From Polynucleobacter sp. (GTDB lineage Bacteria > Pseudomonadota > Gammaproteobacteria > Burkholderiales > Burkholderiaceae_D), in contig JAIPCX010000013.1 in assembly GCA_021737945.1 (NCBI GenBank), positions 1 to 64,000 on the forward strand: 64,000 bases of DNA, read 5' to 3'. This document shows positions 7,994-16,663 of this stretch, piece by piece. The translations under genes were made by a program, and so were the position numbers. Within the stretch, counting starts at the first letter, position 1; every line of letters starts with the position of its first letter. Below the pieces are notes generated by a model that ran no database searches, was not told where the DNA came from, and saw only the letters and a list, made by a program, of their open reading frames with translations.

Positions 7994-9448
7994 TCAGTAT
8001 TGCCGAACTGCCATGGACCAGTCGACCTCTGACCACGCGACTTGTTCTTTTTGTAGCCAGTGCGCGAGCGTCGGATGCTTGCGCAGCATAGTGGCATGAA
8101 TATCAATTTCAATTTTGTGACGAATTTTGACGCCGACTAATTCTTCGCTCAAATCAATACGCGAATGGCTAAACAAAATACCCAGTCTTAATGAAAGTAT
8201 GGCCTTAGCCAGATCGGGTAGTGATAAGGCTTCAGTAACTTTTTTTAAGTTACCTTTTTGTGACAGCACCAGGATGCTGAGAATGTGTTGTTCCTGCTTT
8301 GTGAAGCCAGGTAGATCAGCATTCAGAGTCAGGTAGGCACCATGTTTGTGAAAGCCGCTATGAGATACCGCCATTCCCACTTCATGTAAGCGAGCTGCCC
8401 ATGCAAGCAATCTATCGTAATGATCTGTTTCGGGTTCAAGTTGAACATGCAGTAGTTGTGTATTGGCTTTTACTCTTGCGCCACGCGCTTCATTAACACC
8501 AAAGCGGCGGCCGAATTCACGCACTGAATCACGACGACGATCTTTGCTGCTGCGACGTAAATGCAGATCCCACAGCACGCCCATGCGCAAACCCGCTTCA
8601 ACCGGTTGCATGTCGCGCATGCCGAGTTCTTGACACAGACCTAGCAAAATCGGCAGCCCGCCCAGCACCACTGCGCTGCGTTCGGGTTTAATGCCTATGA
8701 GTTCTGTTTTGCTGACGCGACCACATTCGATCAAAAGATCACGCAAAGCACGTAAACTTTTGAGTGACAAACCACCATCGCCAAGCGAGTGCATTTGTAT
8801 TAGCTCTGCCAAGGTTCGCATCGTGCCGGAGGAACCATATGACACAGTCCACAGCCTAGGGTGAAAAGGCTCCATGCCATCTTCGAAATAACTGCGCGCA
8901 TTCAGGATGGCATCTGCAAAGGTAGATTCTGTAATGCGATCATTACCAAAAAATTCTAACGCCGTATTGACTGTACCAACGCTGAAGGATTCAACGCTTT
9001 CGATGTGACTGCCTTGACCTAACACCAGTTCGGTAGAGCCGCCGCCGATATCAACGACTAATCGTCGTTCGTCTGGTAAATCGAGTGTGGTCGAGACTCC
9101 AAGGTAAATCAGCCGTCCTTCTTCTTCACCTGAGATAATTTCAATGGGATAGCCGATTGCTTTTTCAGCAAGTTCAAGGAATGCATCTTTGTTTTTAGCT
9201 ATGCGCAGCGTGTTAGTGCCCACCACCCGAACGGCGGATAGGGGAACAGAGCGGAGTATTTCAGAGAAGCGCCCAAGACATGCAAGCGCCGTCTGCATTG
9301 CTTGAACGGTGAGATTGCCTCGTTTATCGAGCCCTGCACCAAGTCGCACGGGTTCGCGGGCGGTGTTCAGGATGCGAATCTGTTCGCCATCAAAATGGCC
9401 GATGTGCATGCGAAAACTATTAGAGCCTAGATCAATGGCGGCCAGCAT
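7994..9448 (-). CDS. ppx: Exopolyphosphatase (Ppx/GppA family)
   Basis: The protein starts LAAIDLGSNSFRM, the first phosphate-binding loop of the ASKHA fold, followed by EISGEEEGRLIYLGV and the second loop VVDIGGGSTELVLG. The C-terminal half carries the HD-like helical domain seen in long Ppx proteins. Ppx removes terminal phosphates from polyphosphate and so opposes ppk1 at the start of the window; GppA activity on pppGpp cannot be excluded. The start at 9448 (484 residues) puts the family's usual N-terminus first; an in-frame codon 13 residues upstream also exists. The divergent porin gene shares its 5' intergenic region. Confidence 0.93.
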   Translation of the reverse strand: MLAAIDLGSNSFRMHIGHFDGEQIRILNTAREPVRLGAGLDKRGNLTVQAMQTALACLGRFSEILRSVPLSAVRVVGTNTLRIAKNKDAFLELAEKAIGYPIEIISGEEEGRLIYLGVSTTLDLPDERRLVVDIGGGSTELVLGQGSHIESVESFSVGTVNTALEFFGNDRITESTFADAILNARSYFEDGMEPFHPRLWTVSYGSSGTMRTLAELIQMHSLGDGGLSLKSLRALRDLLIECGRVSKTELIGIKPERSAVVLGGLPILLGLCQELGMRDMQPVEAGLRMGVLWDLHLRRSSKDRRRDSVREFGRRFGVNEARGARVKANTQLLHVQLEPETDHYDRLLAWAARLHEVGMAVSHSGFHKHGAYLTLNADLPGFTKQEQHILSILVLSQKGNLKKVTEALSLPDLAKAILSLRLGILFSHSRIDLSEELVGVKIRHKIEIDIHATMLRKHPTLAHWLQKEQVAWSEVDWSMAVRQY

Positions 9449-9602
9449 GTTCAGGAAATTCCAATGAAATTCAAAAACAACATTCAATTATATTTCCCGA
9501 TTGTGACTTCCTAATTACAAGAAATGCTGATCACAGACCAGTGTTGCTGAGCGGCACTATATTTCACTTAAGGCAAGCATTATGAGTCTGTCTAGACGGC
9601 AT

Positions 9603-9650
9603 GTCATCAAGTTGAAAAATTTCCTCCTAATAATCCGTCACCAAGTTGAA
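9603..9650. repeat. Direct repeat pair between ppx and the porin gene
   Basis: GTCATCAAGTTGAA (9603-9616) and GTCACCAAGTTGAA (9637-9650) are 14-bp direct repeats differing at one base, with starts 34 bp apart. They sit 66-113 bp upstream of the porin ATG. The first is preceded by CTGTCTAGACGGCAT, giving a further GTC-rich stretch but not a correctly spaced Pho box. Binding sites for a regulator are a reasonable guess. Confidence 0.45.
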
Positions 9651-9715
9651 TCAAAAGCAAGGCACTAGGCCGTCTTCCTTTGGATTTTCTTGTATTTTTA
9701 ACTGGAGAATTTTTT

Positions 9716-11191
9716 ATGATCAAATCTGATAACAAAATCTTTACTGCAAAATCGGTCGCTTTGGCCGCAGCAGCTTTGTGCGCTTCACTGTCAGCACCGG
9801 TATTTGCTAGCACCGACGACGTAAAAGCAATGATGGACCTGTTGCTCAAGAAAGGCGTTATTTCGCAGGCTGACTATGATCAGCAAATGAAAGCAACGCA
9901 AGAAGCCGCTGAAAACCGCGAATTCAAAGAAAAGCGTATCGACAAAGACGTAGCAAAAGCGAATGAGTTCCTGCTCAAGAACAAAGATGCTGGTCAGGTT
10001 ATGAAAAACGGCATAGGCCTTCAATCCGCTGATGGAGCAAATTCTATCCAACTGATGGGTCGTTTGCACATGGACTACCGCGGATACGACGCAGGTTTTG
10101 CATCGGGTACGACTAAGACTGACCCGTTGACAGATGTGCTAGACGTCCGTCGTGCTCGTTTGGGTGTAAGAGGACAACTCGATAAAGATTTCAAATATGA
10201 AATCCAAGGTACTTACGGTATGGCTGACAATGGCATGTCCGACTCTGTGACCGCGATTGATATTGCTTTTGCTGACTACGCGGCTAATCCAGCAGCAATT
10301 CTGCGTGTTGGTAAATTCAAGATGCCTTTCAGTCTTGAGCAGTTGACAAGTTCAAACAACATCGACTTCATGGAGCGTAGCTTCGCTAGCCAAAACGAAG
10401 GCGAATACATTCCTGCTAAAGAAACAGGTGTTATGGTATTCGGTAGCCCAATGCCTGGTACTTACTACGGCTTGGCCTATTCACGTGGCCGTGCTAACAA
10501 GAGTGCGATATATGATAGTCCTGACTTAGTCGGCCGTGTTTCGGCTAACTTGGCTAAAGCAGCGATGGGCCGTGATGACATCGTTACTCACTTAGGTTTG
10601 GGTTACAGCGTCGGTCGTGTCAAGTCTGCAACGTCATACGCCAGTGCCCGTGATGAAAGCCGTGCTTATTCAGGTTTCTTCAATGGTACAGAAGCAACGT
10701 CAGCCGGTTCTACACGTACACGTCAAGCTATTGAATACGCGATTGCTTATGGTCCATACAAGGCTCAGGGTGAATTCTTCGAGATTAGCTACACGGACAT
10801 GACTGGCACTAATGCTGGTACGAATGCTGTGAAAATGAATTACAACGAACTACTGTGGAACATCACAGGCGAATCACACAACTACAGCAACAGCGGCGGT
10901 ACGTTTGGTTGGATCAAGCCAAATACTAAGTTCTCGTCGAACGGTGGTTTGGGTGCGTGGCAGGTGGGTGTACGTCTGAGCGATTTCGATGGTTCTGACT
11001 TCACAGCAGCCAGTGGCAAGACAACTAAAGCGACCTCGATGACCTACGGTCTGAACTGGTTCGTTAACGACAATGTTCGCGTTATGTTGAACTTTGTTGA
11101 GACTAAGTACGACTCGTCAGTGTTAGTCGCCACCGGTACTTCGCTCGACAAGATCAGAGCGATCATGTTGCGTAGTCAAATCTGGTTCTAA
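9716..11191 (+). CDS. OprO/OprP-type porin
   Basis: The 491-residue protein has a signal peptide ending near SAPVFA, a short charged coiled-coil-like segment (about residues 35-90, after KKGVISQADYDQQ), and a beta-barrel body that ends in aromatic phenylalanine, as outer-membrane barrels do. LMGRLHMDYRGYDAG and DVRRARLGVRGQLDKDFKYEIQ match the phosphate-selective porin OprO/OprP family. The ATG at 9716 follows CTGGAG; 12 extra upstream codons in the same frame are not part of the signal. A rho-independent terminator follows. Anion or phosphate selectivity is inferred from family and from the ppk/ppx/phoX context; many Burkholderiales porins of this family are uncharacterised. Confidence 0.87.
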   Translation: MIKSDNKIFTAKSVALAAAALCASLSAPVFASTDDVKAMMDLLLKKGVISQADYDQQMKATQEAAENREFKEKRIDKDVAKANEFLLKNKDAGQVMKNGIGLQSADGANSIQLMGRLHMDYRGYDAGFASGTTKTDPLTDVLDVRRARLGVRGQLDKDFKYEIQGTYGMADNGMSDSVTAIDIAFADYAANPAAILRVGKFKMPFSLEQLTSSNNIDFMERSFASQNEGEYIPAKETGVMVFGSPMPGTYYGLAYSRGRANKSAIYDSPDLVGRVSANLAKAAMGRDDIVTHLGLGYSVGRVKSATSYASARDESRAYSGFFNGTEATSAGSTRTRQAIEYAIAYGPYKAQGEFFEISYTDMTGTNAGTNAVKMNYNELLWNITGESHNYSNSGGTFGWIKPNTKFSSNGGLGAWQVGVRLSDFDGSDFTAASGKTTKATSMTYGLNWFVNDNVRVMLNFVETKYDSSVLVATGTSLDKIRAIMLRSQIWF

Positions 11192-11229
11192 TTTATACGT
11201 AATCTCCAATCCGTTAAGGATGCTTTATA

Positions 11230-11254
11230 CGCCCCCTCGGGGGCGTTTTTTTTT
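11230..11254 (+). terminator. Rho-independent terminator of the porin gene
   Basis: A perfect 7-bp GC stem (CGCCCCC/GGGGGCG) with a 2-base TC spacer is followed by nine T residues, 39 bp after the porin stop. Confidence 0.92.
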
Positions 11255-11272
11255 AAGTCCGAATTCATACCT

Positions 11273-12295
11273 ATGTCGACTGAACAGCCATCAGAATTTC
11301 AAACAACGCAAAGTGGATTTGTTTGGGGCTATTTACTCGATGGTGCAGGTAATACTCAGGTGGTCAACGCTAGCAATCTAAAAGCGGCGTTGCAAACCAT
11401 TCCTGAAAACTCCAATCGGAATTTTCTTTGGTTGCATTTCAATCTGAGTCAAGCGTCAACGGAGCGCTGGTTGAGTGAGAACACTGCTTTACCTCCAGAA
11501 TTTTTTGAGGCATTACATATTGGATCGCGTTCGACCCGAGTCGAAGTCATCGATGACAGTTTGATTGCTGTGGTCAACGATGTGTTGCATGGTTTTTCGT
11601 TTGACCCTTCAGAGATTTCTACACTGTGGTTGTCTGTCACGCCTCGAATCGTTATTAGCGCGCGTCGTAAGCCGCTCAAATCGGTGGATAGATTACGTCA
11701 TGCTGTAAGTAACGGCGCGAAGATTACAAGCACCGTTGAGTTGTTAACTCACTTGTTGCGTGATCAAGCGGATGTCTTGATGGGTATAGTGCGTGATGCA
11801 GTAGCTAAGGTCGATAAAATTGAAGATGATTTACTCGCCGGACGTTTAAATCACAAACGCGAAAATCTCGGTGCCTTACGTCGGGTCTTGGTGCGATTGC
11901 AGCGTTTAATGGCGCCCGAGCCGGCTGCACTATTTCGTTTGCTTCAGCGACCGCCTGTATGGATTCCTGAGGATGATTTGCAGGACATTCGTCAATCGAG
12001 TGAAGAGTTCTCGGCGGTGTTGATTGACATGGCATCGCTGCAGGAACGAATCAAACTGTTGCAAGAAGAGATTGCAGCGATGATTAGCGAAAAAAGTAGC
12101 GGTAGTCTTTTCACACTGACTATCGTAACCGTACTTGCGCTACCGATTAATTTAGTGGCGGGTTTGTTTGGTATGAATGTGGGCGGTATTCCTTTAGCCG
12201 CTGACGAATCCGGATTTTGGGTGATTGTGTGCGTGCTAGCAGCGATTACTACAACGGCGATCTGGCTAATTTTGAGACGTGGTAGCGATAGCTGA
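11273..12295 (+). CDS. zntB: CorA-family zinc transporter ZntB
   Basis: This 340-residue protein has the CorA/ZntB build: a soluble N-terminal funnel domain, a long stalk helix (around LQERIKLLQEEIAAMISEK), and two C-terminal membrane helices joined by the signature GMNVGG. The N-terminal sequence GFVWGYLLDG and the LWLHFNLSQ motif favour ZntB over magnesium CorA. ZntB moves Zn2+ across the inner membrane. The gene starts 19 bp after the porin terminator and is its own unit. The metal specificity is a family-level inference. Confidence 0.85.
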   Translation: MSTEQPSEFQTTQSGFVWGYLLDGAGNTQVVNASNLKAALQTIPENSNRNFLWLHFNLSQASTERWLSENTALPPEFFEALHIGSRSTRVEVIDDSLIAVVNDVLHGFSFDPSEISTLWLSVTPRIVISARRKPLKSVDRLRHAVSNGAKITSTVELLTHLLRDQADVLMGIVRDAVAKVDKIEDDLLAGRLNHKRENLGALRRVLVRLQRLMAPEPAALFRLLQRPPVWIPEDDLQDIRQSSEEFSAVLIDMASLQERIKLLQEEIAAMISEKSSGSLFTLTIVTVLALPINLVAGLFGMNVGGIPLAADESGFWVIVCVLAAITTTAIWLILRRGSDS

Positions 12296-12347
12296 TATTG
12301 ACTAGAGTTCTCAAGCGTTAGAACGTATGGCGGAGTTTTTAGATTTA

Positions 12348-12656
12348 TTAGGAGCTTGCTGGATCGAGATTCAGGCCGGTTTCTCTTTGGTGTCTGATAG
12401 CCAAAACTAGTATTGTGTTTTTGTACTGCTCATAGCTATACAGTGCCACGTAGCCAGAGTTGCCTCTTGAAATGACTAGTTCACGCAAAAAATCGTCTAC
12501 CGCACGACCAATCAGAGGATGTCGTTCCAAGAGCATGACAGCCTCTTCAATTAATCCGATGGTGTCGAGCGCTGCTGTTGGATTTGATTCAAGCAAAAAG
12601 TCCGTCAATCTCAATAAATCATTGACAGCTTGCTGTGCGTAGATAATTTTTACCAA
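12348..12656 (-). CDS. ParE/RelE-family toxin
   Basis: The 102-residue protein begins VKIIYAQQAVNDLLRLTDFLL, continues with LLERHPLIGRAVDD, and ends in a beta-rich stretch YVALYSYEQYKNTILVLAIRHQRE; these are standard ParE/RelE features. ParE toxins poison gyrase and RelE toxins cut mRNA; which applies cannot be read here. It overlaps the upstream antitoxin gene by 7 bp, the normal antitoxin-first order. The length is complete, and no lesion is seen. Confidence 0.83.
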   Translation of the reverse strand: MVKIIYAQQAVNDLLRLTDFLLESNPTAALDTIGLIEEAVMLLERHPLIGRAVDDFLRELVISRGNSGYVALYSYEQYKNTILVLAIRHQRETGLNLDPASS

Positions 12657-12928
12657 GATTTAAGCTTGAGCGCAGATCTTTTTTTGCCAGCAATGCGATC
12701 GCGTAGATGCTTGTGAACGTCTTTTGCCTCATAACCTGTGCCAGATTTAATGGCCTGTTTTCTGGCGGCAGTAGCTTCCGCAATGAAGGCACGACGGAGC
12801 TCAGAATTATGAGCTGCCTGTCTTATTGCTTCGACCATAAAAGCATGAGGACTTAATCCTAAGACTGCAGCAGCTTTAGTCGCTTGTTCCTTGAGGTCAT
12901 CAGGTAATTTAAGTGAAGTGGTTGCCAT
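12650..12928 (-). CDS. Ribbon-helix-helix antitoxin (ParD/CopG-like)
   Basis: The 92-residue protein opens ATTSLKLPDDLKEQATKAAAVLGLSPHAFMVEAI, a ribbon-helix-helix DNA-binding fold, followed by a charged C-terminal tail expected to bind the toxin. Such antitoxins usually repress their own promoter, here within 12929-13115. Toxin and antitoxin genes overlap, indicating coupled translation. The pair stands alone between zntB and the patatin gene with no other mobile-element trace. Confidence 0.83.
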   Translation of the reverse strand: MATTSLKLPDDLKEQATKAAAVLGLSPHAFMVEAIRQAAHNSELRRAFIAEATAARKQAIKSGTGYEAKDVHKHLRDRIAGKKRSALKLKSW

Positions 12929-13115
12929 CCGACCCTTTCGTTCAATCAGTAGTGGTGTTACCTAAGTAGTACCCAATTTAACCTATTGAAAAATTGGTGT
13001 CAATTAAGATTGTGTAGTTAAGCTCAGCCAAACTGCAGGAACGAAATAACTCAAGGGCGATTGCTTTTGGTTAGTTGGCTACAATCAATCTTTTATTATT
13101 AAATTTCAAAACTTC

Positions 13116-14147
13116 ATGCGCTTACTATCCGCTGGGCTATTCGCTCTTTTCATTCTGTCAGGTTGTAGCACACTGCCGCCTGCAACCCCGACTACGTCGA
13201 CGCCTAAGAGCGACACCAGCGCGCCCACCGATTCCAGCTCACAGAGCGCATCTGAGGCCGCCTCTAAGCCAGAGCCACCCGCTGCAAGCACTCCGCCTGA
13301 GGCATCAGTGACGCCACCGCCACAGCCTCCCCAAAGCCCTGTAGCGGTACCTAAAGCGCTGAAGATAGGCTTGGCGTTAGGCGGTGGTGCTGCGCGTGGT
13401 TTTGCGCATATTGGTGTGATTAAAGTATTAGAGGCGAATGGCATCGTGCCCGATATTGTGGTTGGGACGAGTGCGGGTAGTTTGGTGGGTGCGCTTTATG
13501 CGGCGGGTAACAATGGCATGGCTTTGCAAAAGTTAGCGATGGAGATGGATGAGGCAGCTATCTCAGATTGGTCGGTGCCATTTTTCTCCACTTCCACCGG
13601 TGTGTTGAAAGGTGAGGGCGTGCAACAGTATGTGAACCGCGCTGTTCACAATCAACCGATTGAAAAGCTACGTATCCCATTTGGTGCTGTTGCTACAGAT
13701 TTAAAAACAGGTCAGCCGATTCTTTTCAGGCGAGGTAATACCGGTGCTGCCGTTCGTGCATCGTCGGCCGTGCCGGGTGTTTTTCAGCCGGTGCGAGTGG
13801 GCAATGTTGATTATGTCGATGGTGGATTGGTCTCGCCAGTACCGGTGAGTTTTGCTCGCAAGATGGGTGCGGATTTTGTGATTGCTGTGAATATTTCAGC
13901 GCAACCGGATACGCAGCCTGCTTCATCAACATTCGATGTGTTGTTACAGACGTTTGCGATCATGGGGCAAAGTTTGAATCAGTACGAGCTCAAGCAAGCA
14001 GACATCGTGATTCGCCCTGAGTTAGCGAACATGAAAGGGAGTGACTTCACTAGTCGAGGGCCTGCCATCATTGCGGGAGAAAAAGCGGCGTTGGCTTTGA
14101 TTGCTGAAATACGGCAGCGGATTAAAGCGAAACGAGAAAAATTCTAG
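13116..14147 (+). CDS. Patatin-like phospholipase lipoprotein (RssA-like)
   Basis: The 343-residue protein has a lipoprotein signal with lipobox LSGC (Cys about residue 17), then a proline/serine/threonine-rich linker to about residue 80, and then a patatin domain. The oxyanion loop GGGAARGFAHIG, the nucleophile elbow GTSAGS (Ser119) and the catalytic Asp in VDGG (Asp235) are all intact. Patatin proteins are serine acyl hydrolases; this one should be membrane-anchored and face the periplasm. The DNA of the linker is GC-rich and gives a long antisense reading frame that is not a gene. The substrate is unknown. Confidence 0.9.
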   Translation: MRLLSAGLFALFILSGCSTLPPATPTTSTPKSDTSAPTDSSSQSASEAASKPEPPAASTPPEASVTPPPQPPQSPVAVPKALKIGLALGGGAARGFAHIGVIKVLEANGIVPDIVVGTSAGSLVGALYAAGNNGMALQKLAMEMDEAAISDWSVPFFSTSTGVLKGEGVQQYVNRAVHNQPIEKLRIPFGAVATDLKTGQPILFRRGNTGAAVRASSAVPGVFQPVRVGNVDYVDGGLVSPVPVSFARKMGADFVIAVNISAQPDTQPASSTFDVLLQTFAIMGQSLNQYELKQADIVIRPELANMKGSDFTSRGPAIIAGEKAALALIAEIRQRIKAKREKF

Positions 14148-14173
14148 GTGAGCGAACAGGTAGGACGGATTGC

Positions 14174-14827
14174 CTAGCGATTAGCGGCGGGGTTTTCGCT
14201 GGTTTCGATGCGGCGCGCACCATTAAAACGAGCCTTCCAGTACGAAAGGTCCATGCTTTCTATACGTACGGCACCACCGGTTGAGGGTGAATGAATGAAT
14301 TTATTGTCGCCCAGATAAATGCCCACATGTGAGAAGGCGCGACGCAAGGTGTTGAAGAATACAAGATCACCTGGTTGCAAATCTTGTTTATCAACGGATT
14401 CGCCCAGTTTGCTAATTTCAGCGGAGGTGCGCGGAAGTTCTTTTCCCTGAACTTCTTTAAACACGTGGCGCACAAAGCCGCTGCAGTCCAAACCATTTTC
14501 TGGGGAGTTGCCGCCGCGCCGATAGTTGATGCCCACTAGTGACATGGCTTCTATCGCTAGTTGGGTTGCGCGGTCGGTGAAGCTGGAAAGCTTGCTGACC
14601 AAAAAATTTGTCTCGCCCTCTATTTCGACTGCCGTCGCAGGCAGGCAGCATAAAAAAGCCATCAGAGTGATGATTAGCGATGCTTTGCGTACCGATGAAG
14701 GACGATAAATGTTTTGCAAATTAGGCAATTGTATATTTTTGGTAAAAAAACCAAGGGCGAATGTAAGCGATGCTGCGCTCAATGTCAAAGCATGGCCAAT
14801 TAAATTATTCGGAATAAGAACTGACAT
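14174..14827 (-). CDS. NlpC/P60-family cell-wall hydrolase
   Basis: The C-terminal half of this 217-residue protein is an NlpC/P60 cysteine peptidase domain with Cys115 (NGLDCSGFV), His167 (FSHVGIYLG) and His179 (KFIHSPS). It probably cleaves peptide stems in peptidoglycan in the periplasm. A hydrophobic segment at residues 48-64 ending ATAVE looks like a signal peptide, but no start codon sits close in front except the ATG at codon 56, which would truncate it. The upstream ATG adds another hydrophobic stretch, so the true N-terminus is uncertain. It converges on the patatin gene. Confidence 0.87.
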   Translation of the reverse strand: MSVLIPNNLIGHALTLSAASLTFALGFFTKNIQLPNLQNIYRPSSVRKASLIITLMAFLCCLPATAVEIEGETNFLVSKLSSFTDRATQLAIEAMSLVGINYRRGGNSPENGLDCSGFVRHVFKEVQGKELPRTSAEISKLGESVDKQDLQPGDLVFFNTLRRAFSHVGIYLGDNKFIHSPSTGGAVRIESMDLSYWKARFNGARRIETSENPAANR

Positions 14828-14885
14828 TCTTAGGTAAAAAACTTGTCGTACAATCCAGCCTTTTTCAATTCAGGGGAGTCGAATT

Positions 14886-15293
14886 ATGCGGTCCAAACAA
14901 GCACTGACGCTGTCGGATGTTAAGAAAATTGCAACGGCGGCTGAGGCTGAGGCTGTTGCCAACAAATGGGCTGTCACCATAGCGATTGTTGATGATGGTG
15001 GCAACTTGCTTTGGTTGCAGCGTCTGGATGGCGCTGCTCCGGTTTCGGCTTCGATCGCTCCATCCAAAGCGCGTACCTCGGCGCTCGGCCAACGTGAGAC
15101 TAAGGTTTATGAGGATGTCATCAACAACGGCAGATATTCCTTCTTATCGGCGCCAAACATTGATGGATTGCTCGAAGGCGGCGTTCCCATCATGGTGGGC
15201 AGTGATTGTGTGGGTGCGGTGGGCGTTTCGGGAGTGAAATCCAACGAAGATGCGCAGATCGCTAAAGCCGGCATTGCGGCATTGGGTTTGTAA
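14886..15293 (+). CDS. GlcG/HbpS-family haem-degrading-type protein
   Basis: The 135-residue protein is a complete GlcG/HbpS (DUF336) domain: LTLSDVKKIATAAEAEA, then IVDDGGNLLWLQRLDGA, SIAPSKARTSA, and the glycine-rich VPIMVGSDCVGAVGVSG. The fold binds small ligands, and HbpS of Streptomyces binds haem; for most proteobacterial members the ligand is unknown. An AGGGGAG sequence precedes the ATG. It stands between the NlpC gene and carA, and no functional link to carbamoyl phosphate synthesis is expected. Confidence 0.87.
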   Translation: MRSKQALTLSDVKKIATAAEAEAVANKWAVTIAIVDDGGNLLWLQRLDGAAPVSASIAPSKARTSALGQRETKVYEDVINNGRYSFLSAPNIDGLLEGGVPIMVGSDCVGAVGVSGVKSNEDAQIAKAGIAALGL

Positions 15294-15330
15294 GTCACTA
15301 CTTAGTCTAAATACGGCGTTGGGCCTTGGC

Positions 15331-15360
15331 TTGCTCGGGTATGATGCTTCGCGGTACAAT
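15331..15360 (+). promoter_or_regulatory. Candidate sigma-70 promoter of carAB
   Basis: TTGCTC (15331-15336) and TACAAT (15355-15360) are separated by 18 bp, giving a leader of roughly 140 nt before the carA start. The leader is C-rich in its first half and contains GGGAGGCGG near its middle, which could pair with CCTCC upstream. Found by eye. Confidence 0.4.
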
Positions 15361-15508
15361 TGTCAGGTTTAACTAATTGAACCCGCCGCCCGCACAAGCC
15401 TCCTTCCACACATCCCGGTCCACCCGTATTCCGCGCGTCCCACATTAAGAGGGAGGCGGCTAGCGAGTATCAGGGATAGCTGCGGCGGTAACTATCTTGG
15501 AGTTACTT

Positions 15509-16663
15509 TTGCCGCCTTTTCTTTCGGCCAACGAGCAACCGGCCATCCTAGCCCTAGCGGATGGCACAGTATTTAAGGGAATTTCAATCGGTGCCGCAGG
15601 CTATACCAGCGGTGAAGTCGTTTTCAATACAGCAATGACGGGTTATCAGGAAATTCTGACCGACCCTAGCTATAGCCGCCAGATTGTCACACTCACTTAT
15701 CCTCATATTGGTAATACCGGTGTTAATCCTGAAGATGTGGAATCTAGTCGTGTTCATGCCGCTGGACTAATCATTCGCGATTTACCGCTGCAGGCCTCTA
15801 ATTTCCGTTCGACGCAAAGTCTGTCGGATTACCTCAAAGCAGAAAATATCGTCGCTATCGCGGGTATTGATACTCGCAAGCTGACACGCATTTTGCGAGA
15901 AAAAGGTGCGCAAAGCGGATCGATTGTCGCTGGCACTGATGTAAAACAAGCCACTGCGCTGGAGCATGCGAAGGCCTTTACTGGTTTGGCTGGCGTGGAT
16001 CTGGCAAAAGTGGTGTCAACCAAAGCGTCGTATGAATGGACCGAGACTGAATGGGTACTCGGTCAGGGTTACGGCAAACTCAGTTCACCCCAATTTCATG
16101 TGGTCGCGTTTGATTACGGCGTGAAGTACAACATCCTTCGTATGTTGGCATCACGCGGATGTCGCGTCACCGTCTTACCTGCGCAGGCTACGGCATCCGA
16201 TGCATTGGTATTAAAACCCGATGGCATTTTTCTCTCGAATGGTCCAGGGGATCCTCAGCCCTGCGACTACGCCATTCAAGCAGCACGCGAATTAATTGAT
16301 CAAGGTTTGCCGACCTTTGGTATTTGCCTTGGACACCAAATCATGGCGCTCGCTTCGGGTGCCAAAACTATCAAAATGAAATTCGGTCACCACGGTGCGA
16401 ATCACCCGGTGCAGGATTTAAGTACCAAGAAAGTCATGATCACTTCGCAGAACCATGGTTTTGCAGTCGATCCCAACACGCTGCCCTCAAACTGCCGCGT
16501 TACACATATTTCACTGTTCGATAATTCGTTACAAGGTTTTGAGCGAACTGATCGTCCCGCATTTTGTTTTCAAGGCCATCCCGAGGCCTCGCCCGGACCA
16601 CACGACATTGCCCCGTTGTTCGATCGTTTCGTGGCAATGATGGAGAAGCACAAACATGGCTAA
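15509..16663 (+). CDS. carA: Carbamoyl phosphate synthase, small subunit
   Basis: CarA hydrolyses glutamine and passes ammonia to CarB, supplying carbamoyl phosphate for arginine and pyrimidines. The N-terminal domain begins [10 protein letters not shown]. The glutaminase domain has the nucleophile Cys in FGICLGHQ (Cys273), and its His and Glu partners in [14 protein letters not shown] at 15509 is chosen as start because GGAG lies 6 bases upstream; a TTG four codons earlier overlaps that site. With this start the protein has 384 residues. The stop overlaps the carB start by 8 bases. Confidence 0.96.
   Translation: MPPFLSANEQPAILALADGTVFKGISIGAAGYTSGEVVFNTAMTGYQEILTDPSYSRQIVTLTYPHIGNTGVNPEDVESSRVHAAGLIIRDLPLQASNFRSTQSLSDYLKAENIVAIAGIDTRKLTRILREKGAQSGSIVAGTDVKQATALEHAKAFTGLAGVDLAKVVSTKASYEWTETEWVLGQGYGKLSSPQFHVVAFDYGVKYNILRMLASRGCRVTVLPAQATASDALVLKPDGIFLSNGPGDPQPCDYAIQAARELIDQGLPTFGICLGHQIMALASGAKTIKMKFGHHGANHPVQDLSTKKVMITSQNHGFAVDPNTLPSNCRVTHISLFDNSLQGFERTDRPAFCFQGHPEASPGPHDIAPLFDRFVAMMEKHKHG

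Noticed and set aside
13106-13444. 112-codon reverse frame over the patatin gene
   Set aside because: It lies antisense to a GC-rich proline/serine linker and to the catalytic motif region of a clear gene; composition artefact.
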